DNA of 64,000 bases. Source: Cichorium intybus (lineage: Eukaryota > Streptophyta > Magnoliopsida > Asterales > Asteraceae). Made by a program: the position numbers and the translations under genes. The notes beneath the pieces were generated by a model. The model was not told the origin of the DNA, did no database searches, and worked only from the letters and a program-made list of their open reading frames with translations. This document shows, piece after piece, positions 32,651-44,210 of the stretch (positions are counted from its first letter, which is position 1; each line of letters opens with the position of its first letter). The DNA is taken from contig CM042013.1 of assembly GCA_023525715.1 (NCBI GenBank), positions 81,961,994 to 82,025,993 of the forward strand, written 5' to 3'.

Positions 32651-35600
32651 ATGGCACCAAACGCAACAAACCCGGCTCCTAACAAAACCTCACTACGGTC
32701 TCTCCTTGAGGGAGAAAAACTTAACCACACCAACTTCTTGGATTGGTACCGTAGTGTGAGAATAGTTCTCAAGCAAGAAAAGAAAGAATATGTTCTCAAT
32801 GAACCACTTCCTGAAGAGCCCCCTGCCATCCCTAAGCCCGCACACGATGCATGGCTTAAAAAGATGGATGACTCCATTGATGCATCATGCCTCATGTTGG
32901 CAACCATGATTCCTGACCTTCAGAAGGACTTAGAGAATCATTCAGCCTATGACATGATCAATCAATTGAAGGAAATGTTCCAACAACTTGCAAGAACGGA
33001 AAGGTTCGAAACTGTTCGGGCTTTCCATGCTTGCAAGATGGAGGATGGACAGACGGTAAGCTCTTATGTGCTCAAAATGAAGAGTTACATTGATCATTTG
33101 GCACGTCTTGGAGTTGTGATGCCTGATGAGCTAGCAACGGATATGATCCTTAACTCCTTGACAAAGTCTTTTGATCCCTTTGTCATGAACTATAACATGA
33201 ATGGTTTGAACAAGACTATCCCGGAATTGCATGGGATGCTAATCACCGCGGAAAAGAATCTGCCTAAGAAAACCACTCAAGTTCTCATGATCAAGGAAGG
33301 TGGCACAAAGAGAACTAGACCCGAACACCCCACCAACTCCAAGGGCAAAGGGAAGGCAAAGGTTGCCAAAGGAAAGGGCAAGAAAGTTGCCCAAACATCC
33401 CGTCCGCCCAAGAAGAAGGCAAAGGTTGCCAAAGAAGACGCGTGCTTCGAATGTGGCAAAGTTGGGCATTGGAAGAGGAATTGCCCTACCTATCTTGCGG
33501 AGTTGAAGAAGAAGAAGGCCGGTGAGGGCACTTCAGGTATCTATGTGATAGACCTAGAACTTTATAATTTATCTCCTAACACATGGGTATTTGATACTGG
33601 TTGTGGAACTCACATTTGTAACATGTTGCAGGGGTTCAAAAGGAGTAGGCGACTGAAGGCAAACGAGGTAGTACTCCGGGTTGGAAACAGTGCAAGGGTT
33701 GCGGTGGATTCAATAGGAAATTTTGATTTGTTACTACCTAATGGCTTGTATTTGACATTAACGAATGTTTATTATGTTCCTAGCTTGACTAGGAATATTA
33801 TTTCGGTTGCTAAGTTGAGACAATGTGGATTTGATCTTTCCTTTATGAATGATGATATTTGTGTTTACAAAAACAATGTGTTCTATTTTGAGGCTAGGCC
33901 TTTAAATGGAATTTATGAAGTAAACCTTGATGAAAAGACTAACCATGGCTCTTTATACCACACTTTCACCAAGAGACCCAAATGTGATTTGAGTCAAATT
34001 TATCTATGGCATTGTCGACTTGGGCATATAAACAAGAATCGCATATCCCAACTTCAAAAGAGTGGACTTTTGAAGGCAAATGAGAATGACTCATTTGATA
34101 TATGTGAATCTTGTTTACATGGCAAGATGACTAAAGCTCCTTTCTCCGGAACCAATGAGAGGGCAAAGGACTTGTTAGGAATCATACATACGGATGTATG
34201 TGGTCCTTTCAAACCAATGACTAGATATGGTGAAAGATATTTCATCACCTTCACTGATGACTTTAGTCGTTTTGGATATGTTTATTTGATTAAACATAAA
34301 CATGAGGCGTTTGAAATGTTCAAAACGTTTCAAAGTGAAGTGGAAAATCAACTCAACAAAACAATTAAAGTTCTTCGTTCTGATAGAGGAGGTGAGTACT
34401 TAACTACAAACTTTATGGATCATCTTAAAACTTGTGGAATTGTTTCACAACTTACTCCACCTGGAACACCACAACATAATGGTGTATCTGAGAGGCGGAA
34501 CCGAACACTATTGGATATGGTTCGATCCATGATGAGTAGAAGTACTCTACCTTTATCATTTTGGGGTTATGCTTTACAAACAGCCGCTCGTCTCCTAAAC
34601 ATGGCACCTACCAAGAAGGTAGATAAAACGCCTTATGAGATATGGCATGGAAGGGTTCCATCTTTATCCTATCTCAAGGTATGGGGTTGTGAAGCTTATG
34701 TTAGACAAGAAGCTTCAAACAAACTAGAACCCCGTTCAATCAAGTGTATCTTTGTAGGGTATCCAAAAGATTGTCTTGGATACTACTTCTACAATCCCAA
34801 AGAGAATAAGATATTTATTTCTCGGAAAGCTGAATTCCTAGAAAACAAGTTTCTGACGGAAGAGGCTAGTGGGAGGTTTGTGGAACTTGAAGAACTTCAG
34901 GAACCACAGCCTGATACACAAGAAATTGGATCTAGCATTCAACAAGAAATTGTTGAACCTGAACAAACAGTTGATCAGGAACAAATTGTAACACAAGATG
35001 TTCGCAGATCTGGTAGGGTTCGATTTGAACCTGAAAGGTATGGTTACCTTATGATGGAAGAGGAATGCTATACAATAGATTCTGATGAACCCATCAACTA
35101 CCAGAGTGCAATGTCAGATCCTGAATCTGATAAATGGCTTGAAGCCATGAACACAGAGATGCAATCCATGCACGATAACCAAGTATGGGACTTGGTTAAT
35201 CTTCCCACCAATTGTAAGACTGTTGGGAACAAATGGGTTTTCAAGAAGAAAACCGACGTGGATGGAAATGTTCACACTTTTAAGGCTAGACTTGTCGCTA
35301 AAGGATACTCACAAACTCATGGTATAGACTATGATGAGACCTTTTCACCAGTGGCAATGATCAAGTCAATTAGGATACTTTTTGCCATAGCCGCATACTA
35401 TGATTATGAGATATGGCAAATGGATGTCAAGACCGCTTTCCTAAATGGACACTTATTGGAAGATGTCTATATGGATCAACCTGAAGGTTTTGTCGATCCG
35501 AAGCATCCAAACAAAGTGTGCAAGCTTAAAAGATCAATCTATGGATTAAAGCAAGCATCTCGAACATGGAACATCCGCTTTGATGAAAAGATTACAAATT

Positions 35601-36670
35601 TTGGATTCATCAAAAATGAGGATGACTCCTGTGTTTACAAGAAAGCTAGTGGGAGCATAGTCATATTCCTAGTATTGTATGTAGATGACATACTTTTATT
35701 TGGAAATGACATCCCAACCTTAAAAGGTGTCAAAGCATTCCTTGAGAACTGTTTCTCAATGAAGGACTTAGGAGAAGCTGCTTATGTATTAGGCATAAAG
35801 ATCTATAGAGATAGATCTAAGAGACTTATTGGTCTAAGCCAAAGTGTATATATTGATAAAATCTTGAAAAGGTTCAAGATGCAAGACTCCAAAAGAGGAT
35901 TCTTGCCAATACCGCATGGTACCATCCTAAGTAAGTCTCAGTGCCCAAGCACTAGGACTGAACTTGAAAGGATGAAACATGTCCCATATGCTTCAGCAAT
36001 TGGGTCTATCATGTATGCCATGTTATGCACTAGGCCCGATGTCTCATGTGCCTTAAGCATGACTAGTAGGTATCAGCAGAACCCAGGTGAAGCCCACTGG
36101 ACTGCTGTAAAGAACATTCTTAAGTACTTGAGAAGAACTAAAGACATGTTCTTAGTTTACGGTGGTTTGGAAGAAAGCTTGAAGGTAAAGGGTTACACTG
36201 ACGCAAGCTTCCAAACAGATAGGGATGATTCGAGATCTCAATCTGGGTATGTCTTTATTTTAAATGGAGGAGCCGTGTCTTGGAAGAGTTCCAAACAGGA
36301 AGTGATTGCACAATCCACTACAGAATCTGAATATGTTGCTGCTTCGGAAGCTGCTCAAGAAGCTGTCTGGATGAGAAAGTTCATTGAAGATCTAGGGGTT
36401 GTTCCTTCCATTCGGGACCCCATAGAACTCTTCTGTGACAATCTAGGTGCTATAGCTCAAGCAAAGGAACCTAGATCGCATCAAAAGACCAAACACATTC
36501 ACCGAAGGTATAACTACATAAGACATGAAGTTAAGAATGGTGAAATTAGTATTCACAAGGTTCATACAGATCATAATTTGGCAGACCCATTCACAAAGCC
36601 TTTACCCCAAGCTAAGCATGAAAGTCACGCTAAGGGTATAGGACTTCGTTATTCTAATGAATGGATTTGA
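32651..36670 (+). CDS. Copia Gag-Pol polyprotein (C2), complete
   Basis: 1339 residues, no stop or frameshift. Approximate order: Gag (1-300) with LDWYRSVRIVLKQ near 30 and a CCHC knuckle CFECGKVGHWKRNC near 265; aspartic protease FDTGCGTHICN near 313; integrase with HCRLGH...CESCLHGK zinc domain from 454 and catalytic D in HTDVCG (near 513), D in SDRGGE (near 577) and E in SERRNR (near 613); reverse transcriptase with KWVFKKKTD, QMDVKTAFLNG and YVDDILL (near 1010); RNase H with YTDASF (near 1182), TTESEY and a C-terminal ADPFTKPLP. Integrase before reverse transcriptase is the Copia order. The start is the first ATG after the hairpin array. I do not assign a clade firmly. The gene would be transcribed from the 5' LTR and presumably silenced by methylation. 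Confidence 0.97.
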   Translation: MAPNATNPAPNKTSLRSLLEGEKLNHTNFLDWYRSVRIVLKQEKKEYVLNEPLPEEPPAIPKPAHDAWLKKMDDSIDASCLMLATMIPDLQKDLENHSAYDMINQLKEMFQQLARTERFETVRAFHACKMEDGQTVSSYVLKMKSYIDHLARLGVVMPDELATDMILNSLTKSFDPFVMNYNMNGLNKTIPELHGMLITAEKNLPKKTTQVLMIKEGGTKRTRPEHPTNSKGKGKAKVAKGKGKKVAQTSRPPKKKAKVAKEDACFECGKVGHWKRNCPTYLAELKKKKAGEGTSGIYVIDLELYNLSPNTWVFDTGCGTHICNMLQGFKRSRRLKANEVVLRVGNSARVAVDSIGNFDLLLPNGLYLTLTNVYYVPSLTRNIISVAKLRQCGFDLSFMNDDICVYKNNVFYFEARPLNGIYEVNLDEKTNHGSLYHTFTKRPKCDLSQIYLWHCRLGHINKNRISQLQKSGLLKANENDSFDICESCLHGKMTKAPFSGTNERAKDLLGIIHTDVCGPFKPMTRYGERYFITFTDDFSRFGYVYLIKHKHEAFEMFKTFQSEVENQLNKTIKVLRSDRGGEYLTTNFMDHLKTCGIVSQLTPPGTPQHNGVSERRNRTLLDMVRSMMSRSTLPLSFWGYALQTAARLLNMAPTKKVDKTPYEIWHGRVPSLSYLKVWGCEAYVRQEASNKLEPRSIKCIFVGYPKDCLGYYFYNPKENKIFISRKAEFLENKFLTEEASGRFVELEELQEPQPDTQEIGSSIQQEIVEPEQTVDQEQIVTQDVRRSGRVRFEPERYGYLMMEEECYTIDSDEPINYQSAMSDPESDKWLEAMNTEMQSMHDNQVWDLVNLPTNCKTVGNKWVFKKKTDVDGNVHTFKARLVAKGYSQTHGIDYDETFSPVAMIKSIRILFAIAAYYDYEIWQMDVKTAFLNGHLLEDVYMDQPEGFVDPKHPNKVCKLKRSIYGLKQASRTWNIRFDEKITNFGFIKNEDDSCVYKKASGSIVIFLVLYVDDILLFGNDIPTLKGVKAFLENCFSMKDLGEAAYVLGIKIYRDRSKRLIGLSQSVYIDKILKRFKMQDSKRGFLPIPHGTILSKSQCPSTRTELERMKHVPYASAIGSIMYAMLCTRPDVSCALSMTSRYQQNPGEAHWTAVKNILKYLRRTKDMFLVYGGLEESLKVKGYTDASFQTDRDDSRSQSGYVFILNGGAVSWKSSKQEVIAQSTTESEYVAASEAAQEAVWMRKFIEDLGVVPSIRDPIELFCDNLGAIAQAKEPRSHQKTKHIHRRYNYIRHEVKNGEISIHKVHTDHNLADPFTKPLPQAKHESHAKGIGLRYSNEWI

Positions 36671-37440
36671 TTTGTGTTTTAGTGTTTTATGAATATGAAC
36701 TTATGTAAACAACAAGAATTATGTAATATATGAAAGATGATGTTTCATTCATAATTTTGTGTTTTAATATTAGCATGTTTAATCCTTGAATAATTTGATT
36801 ATTCTAAATGTCCATAGTCGATCATAGTTGTGGGAGCAATTATGAAGTAAGACTAATATGAACTGGATTGGTTGACTTTTATGGGTAAAAGTAGCAAAAG
36901 GTTGCAACCAAATTCATAGGTACTTGTCAGTGAACAAGTATTGGACTTGACCCACCTCAAGATCACTCCATGGATCATCATCATAAGTGATTCTTGAATA
37001 AAGGTATTATCATTGTATCCTTAGACCTGAGATGCATATTTGGGACTCAAGTGTAGAGAGTGTTGTGCTTTGATATGGTTCACGTTGTTCTTGAAAAATA
37101 GACAACCATACAGACCATACTCAAGTACAGTACAAACTACATAAGGGGCGTATGTAGTCAAGACGGGATTTGTTCCTCTTATGTGTTGAGAGTTAGACAT
37201 CTAAGGCGCCTGATTGAAAGTTGAACATAAAATGAGAATGATTAAGATCCATGTCTCACGTTCAACATGATGTCTGTGACAAAGGGATAATTGATACATA
37301 ACCTTGTACATCAATTAGAGCCTCGTGCTTTTGAAGAATTGGATGTTGTTGAATGGCATTATGTCATGTGTTATTGGGGGCAGTGAAGTGTTGCTAGACG
37401 TTTTTCACTGTCTGTATCATTCTATGATGCAACCTTGTGC

Positions 37441-37451
37441 AAGTGGGAGAT
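37441..37451 (+). other. Polypurine tract of C2
   Basis: AAGTGGGAGAT immediately before the 3' LTR; primes plus-strand synthesis. Confidence 0.88.
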
Positions 37452-38521
37452 TGTTAGTTCTATATGCCCAAGGATGATCATAAAATGATATTACTAATAA
37501 TACATGATCCTATGGGGTCACACCAACAACAAGTTTGACACCAATTGATCATTTGGAATGTTAAATTTGATTTAACATCAAATGATACTAAACTTGCAAT
37601 TTAATCTTGTGAGTTACTATTATTATTTGAGGTAAATAATAATAACTCCAATAATAAAGGTTGATTACAAATTTGATATGTGATGAATTGATCATGTATA
37701 ACAATTAAATTGTTTAAGTTGTTAAATGATTTAATTGATTTATAAGTAAACCTTTTATTTAATTTAATTGATGAATTAAATAAAACATGTACATTATATA
37801 TATATATTTATGTAATTTATAATGCATGGTTAAAAGGTTTAATTACATGATTAATGGTTTAAGTGTTACTCCATTAAACTCAAGTGTGAAGGTTTATTAT
37901 TTATAAACTTTGGATTATAAGTTTATAAACAATAAAAAACAAAATATATAAAATGTTTATATTCCTCCACCATGGCCGGCCATATATGAGCATGGTGGAG
38001 CATGTGCATAAAGTCAAAAAAAGGCATGAAATATTCTCTAGTCTCTCAAGGTTTGACCATGGGTAGAATACATTCTATTTCTTTAATGAGCATGCAAATT
38101 ACTCTTGCCTTTAAGACCATTTTGGCCGGCCATTTCAAGGGTTGAGAGGCACTTCATCACACTTGAAAACATCAGCCAAAATACTCTAAAACTCTCTCAA
38201 GAACATAAGCCAAAATCGTTTTTGCTTTTGAAGAAAAAGGGAGCTTTATCTTGCAAGTTTTGAAGACTAGCATCTTGGGTGTTCAAGCTTGTGGTGGACT
38301 AAGCTATAGAGGGATTCTAACTTGATTCCTTGTCATCATTTTCGTCCAAACTAAGCTCATTGAAAAGGGTATGATCTTGAACTCAATCTATGCTTCTTCT
38401 TCATCTTATCTCTACATGCATGTAGCATGATCCTCTTGAAGAGAAATTCGTGTTCATGATTCTTGCTTCCGTTGCAACTTCAAGTTTTTGAAACTAATTA
38501 CATGAACTATGATTTCCAACA
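37452..38521 (+). repeat. 3' LTR of Copia C2
   Basis: 1070 bp, same length as the 5' copy and without visible differences. Confidence 0.96.
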
Positions 38522-38793
38522 ATTATTGTGTATGAAAACCTTGCAGGTTCAAAGATCCCACTAAGGGGAAGGATATAGCTCAGATTTAGGAGCGCCAAAC
38601 CTGTGTAGATGAGGACTGTAGTAGCCCGGCTTGAGGGAGAATTTTGTTATGTTTTTGTACTTCCCGATATCACTTATGTACCTCTTATATGTAACTGATA
38701 TACCTACGTTATATTTTGGTATGATAAATTATGCTTTGAAAAGTAAAAATTTTGGGTGTATTTGTTATTATAAGCCGGGTGTTACAAGTTTAC

Positions 38794-39736
38794 TAGGGAT
38801 GAGCAAAACCGAACCCTGAAACCGAGAAACCGAAAAAAACCGACAAAACCGAAACCGAAAAACCGAAACCAAAGCGGAAACCAGTGGTGCGGGTTTGATT
38901 TTTTTAAAATCGAAACTGTCGGTTCGGTTTCGGTTTCCCATGGCAAAACCGACCCATAGGAACCGAACCGACCCATTTATCAAACACCGACCCATGAACC
39001 GACCCACCTTACCATGAACCGACCCACTTTATATATATATTACTATTTATTATTTATTTATATATCACTTTTAATATTATTTACTCTGAAATTCAGGAAT
39101 TACAGACCAAACCAAAGACGGAAGAATTATAGACTCTCACTTTCGTTTCCTCGCTTTCCTCGCTTTAAGCCTTTAACGATGAAACCCTAAATCTACGATC
39201 GGAAGCTCGCCATCGCCAAGACGGATTTCAGACTCTCGCACTTTCAGTTCAGATCAGTCGCACACTTTCATTTCAGACTTCAGTCGCTGATATCGATTTC
39301 TGATTTCACACTTTCAAACGGTACGCACATGTTTCACTACTTGGGATTTGAGAAAATTATCGATTTCTGATTTTTAGTTCTGAATGAATCATGTTTCACT
39401 ACTTGGTCTTCCTCTGCTGATATCGTTTTATGATTTCTGATTGTCTATTTGAGAACAATTGTCGATTTTCTATGATATCGATTTCTGATTTTTAGATGAA
39501 TCATGGTCTTTCTCTGCTGATATCGATTTCTGATTTGCTGGAAAATGGGTTCACAACCGACCCACGGGTTTAAACCCAAAACCCACGAAACCATGGGTTC
39601 AAACCGAAACGACCCAAAACCGAATAGAAAAACCGAAACCGAAACCGACGGTTTTTAAAAACCAGAAACCGAATTGAACGGTTTGGGATCGGTTTTGGGT
39701 CAAAAACCGACCCAAACCGACCCATGCTCATCCCTA
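38794..39736. mobile_element. hAT MITE with AAACCGA-rich arms
   Basis: Perfect 12-bp termini TAGGGATGAGCA/TGCTCATCCCTA and a perfect 8-bp TSD AAGTTTAC (38786-38793 and 39737-39744). Both arms are degenerate repeats of AACCGAC/AAACCGA. The middle (39090-39540) resembles a promoter and 5' UTR, with repeated TGATATCGATTTCTGATTT. No coding capacity. It inserted beside the end of the G2 LTR; the last LTR base is part of the TSD. Confidence 0.92.
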
Positions 39737-40099
39737 AAGTTTACATATTCTGATTTAAATTTGTATTATAGAACAGTTGAAACTAATATAGTTTGCTAAA
39801 TCCATGCCTTTCTTCGAAATATATTTCAAATTTTGGGTTGGAAATATTTCAGAACAATTCGAAACGTCATTCCAATAGGTGGCGGGTCTCATTTATACAG
39901 GAAGAGACCAAAAAATAGGTTTTGATTTGTTTCTTTGGGTCCATAATGACTCATTACAGAAAAAATAGTTTAGTTTTAGAAAAAAGTAAATTTGAATATC
40001 ATTATATATCATTCACAATTATGAAAATTGATGGGACGGAACGGAACATTTAAATTTATTTTATATTCATTTCAAGCAACTTTTACACAAAACTCAAAA

Positions 40100-40165
40100 T
40101 TGTTTAGTGCTTAGGGCTTGGGAGCCTCTTATCTAAACTTGAGGTCGGTGTTTGAATCTTGCATC
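40100..40165 (+). repeat. tRNA-derived SINE remnant
   Basis: A B-box-like GTTTGAATCTT (40150-40160) follows an A-box-like TTAGTGCTTAGGG about 40 bases upstream, the spacing of an internal polymerase III promoter. Too short and unpaired for a real tRNA. Confidence 0.4.
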
Positions 40166-41034
40166 TTCAATTTTTTCCTCTCCAACACATATCTAACCCG
40201 CCCCACCTAGCTTCATACAAAACCCGCCCAAGCTTCTAAAGTCCGACCCATCCTACCCCACCCAACTCCATATGAGACCCATCCGAGCTCTAAAGCAAGT
40301 ATACTCCTCCTCAACTTTTCATTTTGTACAAATTAACCCAATATTTAATTTTTATACAATTAATAGATCTTTCTTTTTGCAACTTCAAATTTGTATGTTT
40401 TTTAAAACTTACTTTTTTTCAAAAAAATAACATTTTTACAACTTTTTACATTTTTTCGCATTCGTTTACAAATTTTGTTTTTTTGTTGAAAGTTATTTTT
40501 TATAACTTTTTTACCACTTCGTTTTAATGTATGCTTTTTTTATTAAATGTCAATGTTTTTTATATTCGCTTTTTCTGAATTTATTTTCTAAAATTTATTT
40601 TATATTTCATTTTTATAAATATAAGGTTGTAAAATAGTTTTTCTTTTAATATTTATTTTGACTAACCATAAATACATTTTTATATATTATTACTAATCAA
40701 TTTACTGTAAAGTATGTATTGCCAATTTATATACAAACTTTCCTCAAGGAATTTTTATTAATTCTAAACATAAAAGATGTTATTTTTATAAATATAATAT
40801 TGATTTTTTATATTTATTATCTTAAAAAGTAATGGAAAATACTTTTCCGCCTCCTAAAATGGATTTTCCCTTTCTATTTTTCTAAAAATTTAACTTAGAC
40901 GTTAAGCAAAATTATATAATAACCGGTTAAGCAAAGACATTCCAAGAACCGCTGACACGCACACCCCAACCCGCGCCACCTCAAAAACCGGTTTCTTCCT
41001 TCCCGCGTCCGCAACCTTCCACACCGCCACAGCT

Positions 41035-41043
41035 ATATATATC
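41035..41043 (+). promoter_or_regulatory. TATA box of the AG-peptide-like gene
   Basis: CTATATATATC, 77 bases upstream of the ATG at 41120, preceded by C-rich sequence (CCACACCGCCACAG). Spacing fits a short 5' UTR. Confidence 0.65.
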
Positions 41044-41119
41044 GCCACATCGTCACAACAATCGATAAGAAAATCAGCAAGTAACACGTATCTTCTCCAT
41101 TTGTCTGATATCTGCATCA

Positions 41120-41320
41120 ATGGCGGCAGCTACTCAATTCAAGGCGGTGTCGATGATCTTCGTCGTCGCGGCGGTCCTTTTCGCATCCTCTGTGTCGGGA
41201 CAGGACTTGGGGATTGCTCCGACGGGAATGGACACCGGATCTGGTTATTCATTGCCAGTATCTGGGCTGATTCTGTGTGCTTGTATGATCGTCTCTGCGT
41301 TGGCGCTCATCAAGCATTGA
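41120..41320 (+). CDS. Small secreted hydrophobic protein, arabinogalactan-peptide-like
   Basis: 66 residues. Residues 1-27 form a clear signal peptide (MAAATQFKAVSMIFVVAAVL then FASSVSG, cleavage before QD). The predicted mature segment QDLGIAPTGMDTGSGYSLPV is short and followed by a hydrophobic C-terminus (SGLILCACMIVSALALI) ending KH. Signal peptide, short Q-initiated Pro/Gly-containing segment and hydrophobic tail is the layout of plant AG-peptides, whose tail is swapped for a GPI anchor. Here there is only one AP dipeptide and the tail could instead be a plain membrane span. TATA box, leader and a roughly 150-base 3' region look normal, so I take it as a genuine expressed gene. It probably acts at the cell surface. 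Confidence 0.8.
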   Translation: MAAATQFKAVSMIFVVAAVLFASSVSGQDLGIAPTGMDTGSGYSLPVSGLILCACMIVSALALIKH

Positions 41321-41871
41321 ATCGATTTTGACCCTCCCAACTGCTCGTGATCCCTTATGTGTGTAGATACGATACATGTTGATTTGAGAGAGAGTTTTGG
41401 ATTTGATCCATGATTTGTGTTGCTATTGTGTTATGTAAATTTTTAGGGGAATAAATTTATTATATATGGGTGTACATTTTGCCATATATATGTATACAGA
41501 TTTGATTGTGACTTTATAGTCACATATATTCGTTTCGATTCAGATTATACGATTGAATTTGATTTTCTGAATTGCGAACTTGCGCTTGCGATGATCATAA
41601 GATCAGCTGTATGCTTTGGGATTTGTCTCCCTCCAACACAGACTTCATAGTCGAGTGATTCTCTTTGCTTAGGTTTTTTAAAACTGGCAAATCTCTTGTT
41701 GGCTATGTCTTTCTTGAGTGAGAACTTGGTTTGTCTTGCTAAGATAGGAATTTATGTGTCATGAGTCATCATCTCTCATTAAACCATAATATATAGATTT
41801 CAAAGGGTAAAGGGGTTATAAAAAACGGGTTGCAGTGGGCCCATGTATATAATACGAATACTATACATTTA
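41321..41871 (+). other. 3' UTR and downstream flank
   Basis: AATAAA near 41449 is a plausible polyadenylation signal about 130 bases after the stop. The remainder is AT-rich without a gene, up to the PIF/Harbinger element. Confidence 0.5.
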
Positions 41872-42089
41872 GGGAATGTTTGGTGCGTAGGATTTCGATG
41901 GAATTTGAGGGAATTGGAATCCAATTTCTTCGGAATATTGTGTTTGGTTCAACTTTTGGTTGATGGAATTGGATTCAAATTCCATTAAAATGAAGGAATT
42001 TGAATTCCTTTGGTTGTTGGAAGGAATTGAATTCCTTGGACGAGGGAATTTGTATGATTACAATTTTACCCTTATACTACATTTCGAAG

Positions 42090-43045
42090 TGAAACCTGCT
42101 ACCACCACCCACCACCGCCCACCACTATCACCCAACACCACCACCACCGACCGCCGCCACCGCCTACCACCGTCACCACCACTACCGCCTACCATCGCCA
42201 ACACTACCACCACCACTATTGTCACCGACCACCATCGTCGCTGCCACCACCACCACCACCGTCACCCACCGCCACGACTACCCGCCACCACGGCTACCAA
42301 CCACCATCCTTACCATCACCGACCACCACCGCCACCAACCTCCGTCACCCACCGCCACAACTATCCACCATCACCACCACCACTACCATCACCACTGCTA
42401 CCAACCACCATCCTTACCATCATCGACCACCACCGCCACCAACCACCATCGCCGCCGCCACCACCACCGCCGTCGTCACCCACCGCCACGACTACCCGCC
42501 ACCACCACCACCACAACTGCTACCAACCACCATCCTTACCGTTACCGACCACCACCGCCACCAACCACCATCGTCGCCACCACCATCGTCGCCACCACCA
42601 CCGTCACCCACTGCCACGACTACCCGCCACCACCACCACCAATACCACCTCCACTGCTACCAACCACCATCCTTACCGTCACCGACCACCACCGCCACAA
42701 ACCACCATCACCCACCGCCACGACTACCCGCCACCACCAACACTGCTACCAACTGCCATCCTTACCGTCATCGACCACCATCGCAGCCGCCACCATCACC
42801 ACCACCACCGTCACCCACCGCCACGACTACCCGCCACCATCACCACCACTACCAACCACCATCCTTACTGTCACCGACCACCACCGCCACCAACCACCAT
42901 CGTCGCTGCCACCACCGCCACGACTACCCGCCACCACCACCGCCACCACCACCACTGCTACCCACCACCACCACTACCGTCACCGACCACCACCGCCACT
43001 AACCACCATCACCGTCGTTGCCACCGCCACCAAAAAACAATAAAG
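42090..43045 (+). repeat. CCACCA/CCACCG minisatellite
   Basis: About 950 bp of degenerate trinucleotide-based repeats (CCACCACCG, CACCGCCAC) organised in higher-order units of about 60-130 bp containing CTACCAACCACCATCCTTAC, seen at least seven times. Open His/Pro/Thr-rich frames here are by-products of composition. Confidence 0.9.
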
Positions 43046-43385
43046 GCAATTATGTCATTTTACACGGATTCCGATTCCATTTCCTGTCAACCAAACAAAT
43101 ATGAATATGGATTCCAATTCCATTTCCTACTAACCAAACAGAATATGGAATTGGATTCCAGTTCCTGACAAATTCCAATTCCTTGACAGATTCCAATTCT
43201 TTTAAAAACTTCCTGTGAACCAAACTGTAAGACCCGTTCCGCCGAGTCGCGGCCCGAAGGAATCCGCGGCGCGGCTTTTGGAAGAATCTAGAATCGCGAA
43301 GAATTTGTACGCGCGGCGCGGTTCTAAAGAACCCGCGACGCGGTGCGCCTCTAAAGTGAAAAACCCTAATTCGGATTTAAACGCC

Positions 43386-43393
43386 TATATAAA
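43386..43393 (+). promoter_or_regulatory. TATA box in G3 LTR
   Basis: CTATATAAAGGGAC context, 160 bases into the LTR; the second copy lies at about 50190. Transcripts should start about 30 bases downstream, so the later hairpin array would be part of the leader RNA. Confidence 0.75.
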
Positions 43394-44210
43394 GGGACCC
43401 AGCCCTAGGGTTCGTGTTTTTGGGGAGTTTCTAGAGTAGAGGCGTCTGGTTTCGGCAGATACTCTTTGGTCTCGAGGCTTTGAAGGTTTTGGGAGATTAG
43501 AAGAAGGAGATCCAACGCGGGAGAAGGTTTAGGACGGGTCGTGGGCATCACTCCGTCCTTCAGAAGTAAGGTAAGAAGATTTACTCTTCTGACTTTCCTT
43601 TTTATCCCGTCATATGGTGTTACTAGTTGGTTTGTAGCTTTAGACGATTTGTAGCCCTTAGGGTTTGAACCAAGGACATGCATGGACTTGCATGTCCATA
43701 AGGAAGTGACCTTAGGGTAGTTTCTGATCCCAGGAAGGGTGTACAAAGGAACCCTAGCCGATTGACGTACTGTTAATCGCTGAAAAACATTTTGGAATGT
43801 TACGAGCCGCGACGCGGACCGGCTATGTCAGCGGCGCGGACTCGGCTGAAACCCCGTAATTGTGCAATGGTGGCCGCGACGCGTAGAGCGAGGAGCCACG
43901 CCGCGGCGAGCGACTGTTTGTCCAGGAATTTAGTTTTGACCACGGTTTGATGGCAAATAGTGAGTCTAACCTTTAAACAGGTCTGTAAGAGCCTAGTCAG
44001 TAATTGATATGTTGTATGTGTGTGGGATTTAGGTGTGTGGACGAGCTAAGTGGGGATATTAGAGAATATCTGTGCGGTTTCAAATCAGGTGAGTATCCTC
44101 ACCTTACTATATGATGTTGCATGTTAGGCATCTTGTGTGTTATTTACAGTTATATGATTTGCTCTATATCTGTAGTTATTTGTTGTTGGGCTCAGTACTG
44201 ATGCGTGTCC

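Larger units (their letters stand above)
29662..38521 (+). mobile_element. Complete, apparently intact Ty1/Copia element C2
   Basis: 8860 bp bounded by the perfect 5-bp TSD ATTAT (29657-29661 and 38522-38526). Both LTRs are exactly 1070 bp (29662-30731 and 37452-38521) at a constant offset of 7790, and I find no difference between them by eye. A Met-tRNA primer-binding site follows the 5' LTR and a purine tract (AAGTGGGAGAT) precedes the 3' LTR. One uninterrupted 1339-codon Gag-Pol frame occupies 32651-36670 with every catalytic motif present. A long leader (30746-32650) carries a hairpin array just before gag. Everything needed for transposition appears to be there, and identical LTRs imply insertion in the very recent past. 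Confidence 0.97.
26602..38786 (+). mobile_element. Truncated Ty3/gypsy element G2 (integrase-chromodomain plus 3' LTR)
   Basis: Only the 3' part survives: a broken integrase (26602-27650), an open integrase tail with chromodomain (27651-28091), a purine tract GGAGGGGGAGAAC and the 3' LTR from 28126. The LTR is split at 29661 by the Copia element C2 and resumes at 38527. Gag, protease, reverse transcriptase and the 5' LTR are missing, so no TSD can be defined. Chromodomain and LTR ends (TGTAAGGC to GGGTGTTACA) place it with Tekay-like chromoviruses. Confidence 0.85.
28126..38786 (+). repeat. 3' LTR of gypsy G2, split by Copia C2
   Basis: LTR sequence is 28126-29661 plus 38527-38786, about 1.8 kb. 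It starts TGTAAGGC just after the purine tract and ends GGGTGTTACA. It contains TTAGCGACGCTA-like palindromic motifs near 28377-28410, 28948-28982 and 29010-29055, and the loop-conserved hairpins at 29361-29657. Confidence 0.82.
39745..41119. other. Intergenic DNA upstream of the AG-peptide-like gene
   Basis: AT-rich. Includes a tRNA-like SINE remnant at 40100-40165 and a block of repeated ACCCGCCC/ACCCATCC-like pieces at 40195-40290. No other gene is seen. Confidence 0.45.

Noticed and set aside
41960..43168. Open frames of 402 and 274 codons rich in His, Pro and Thr
   Set aside because: They are translations of the CCACCA minisatellite; several frames are open at once and no start context or domain is present.
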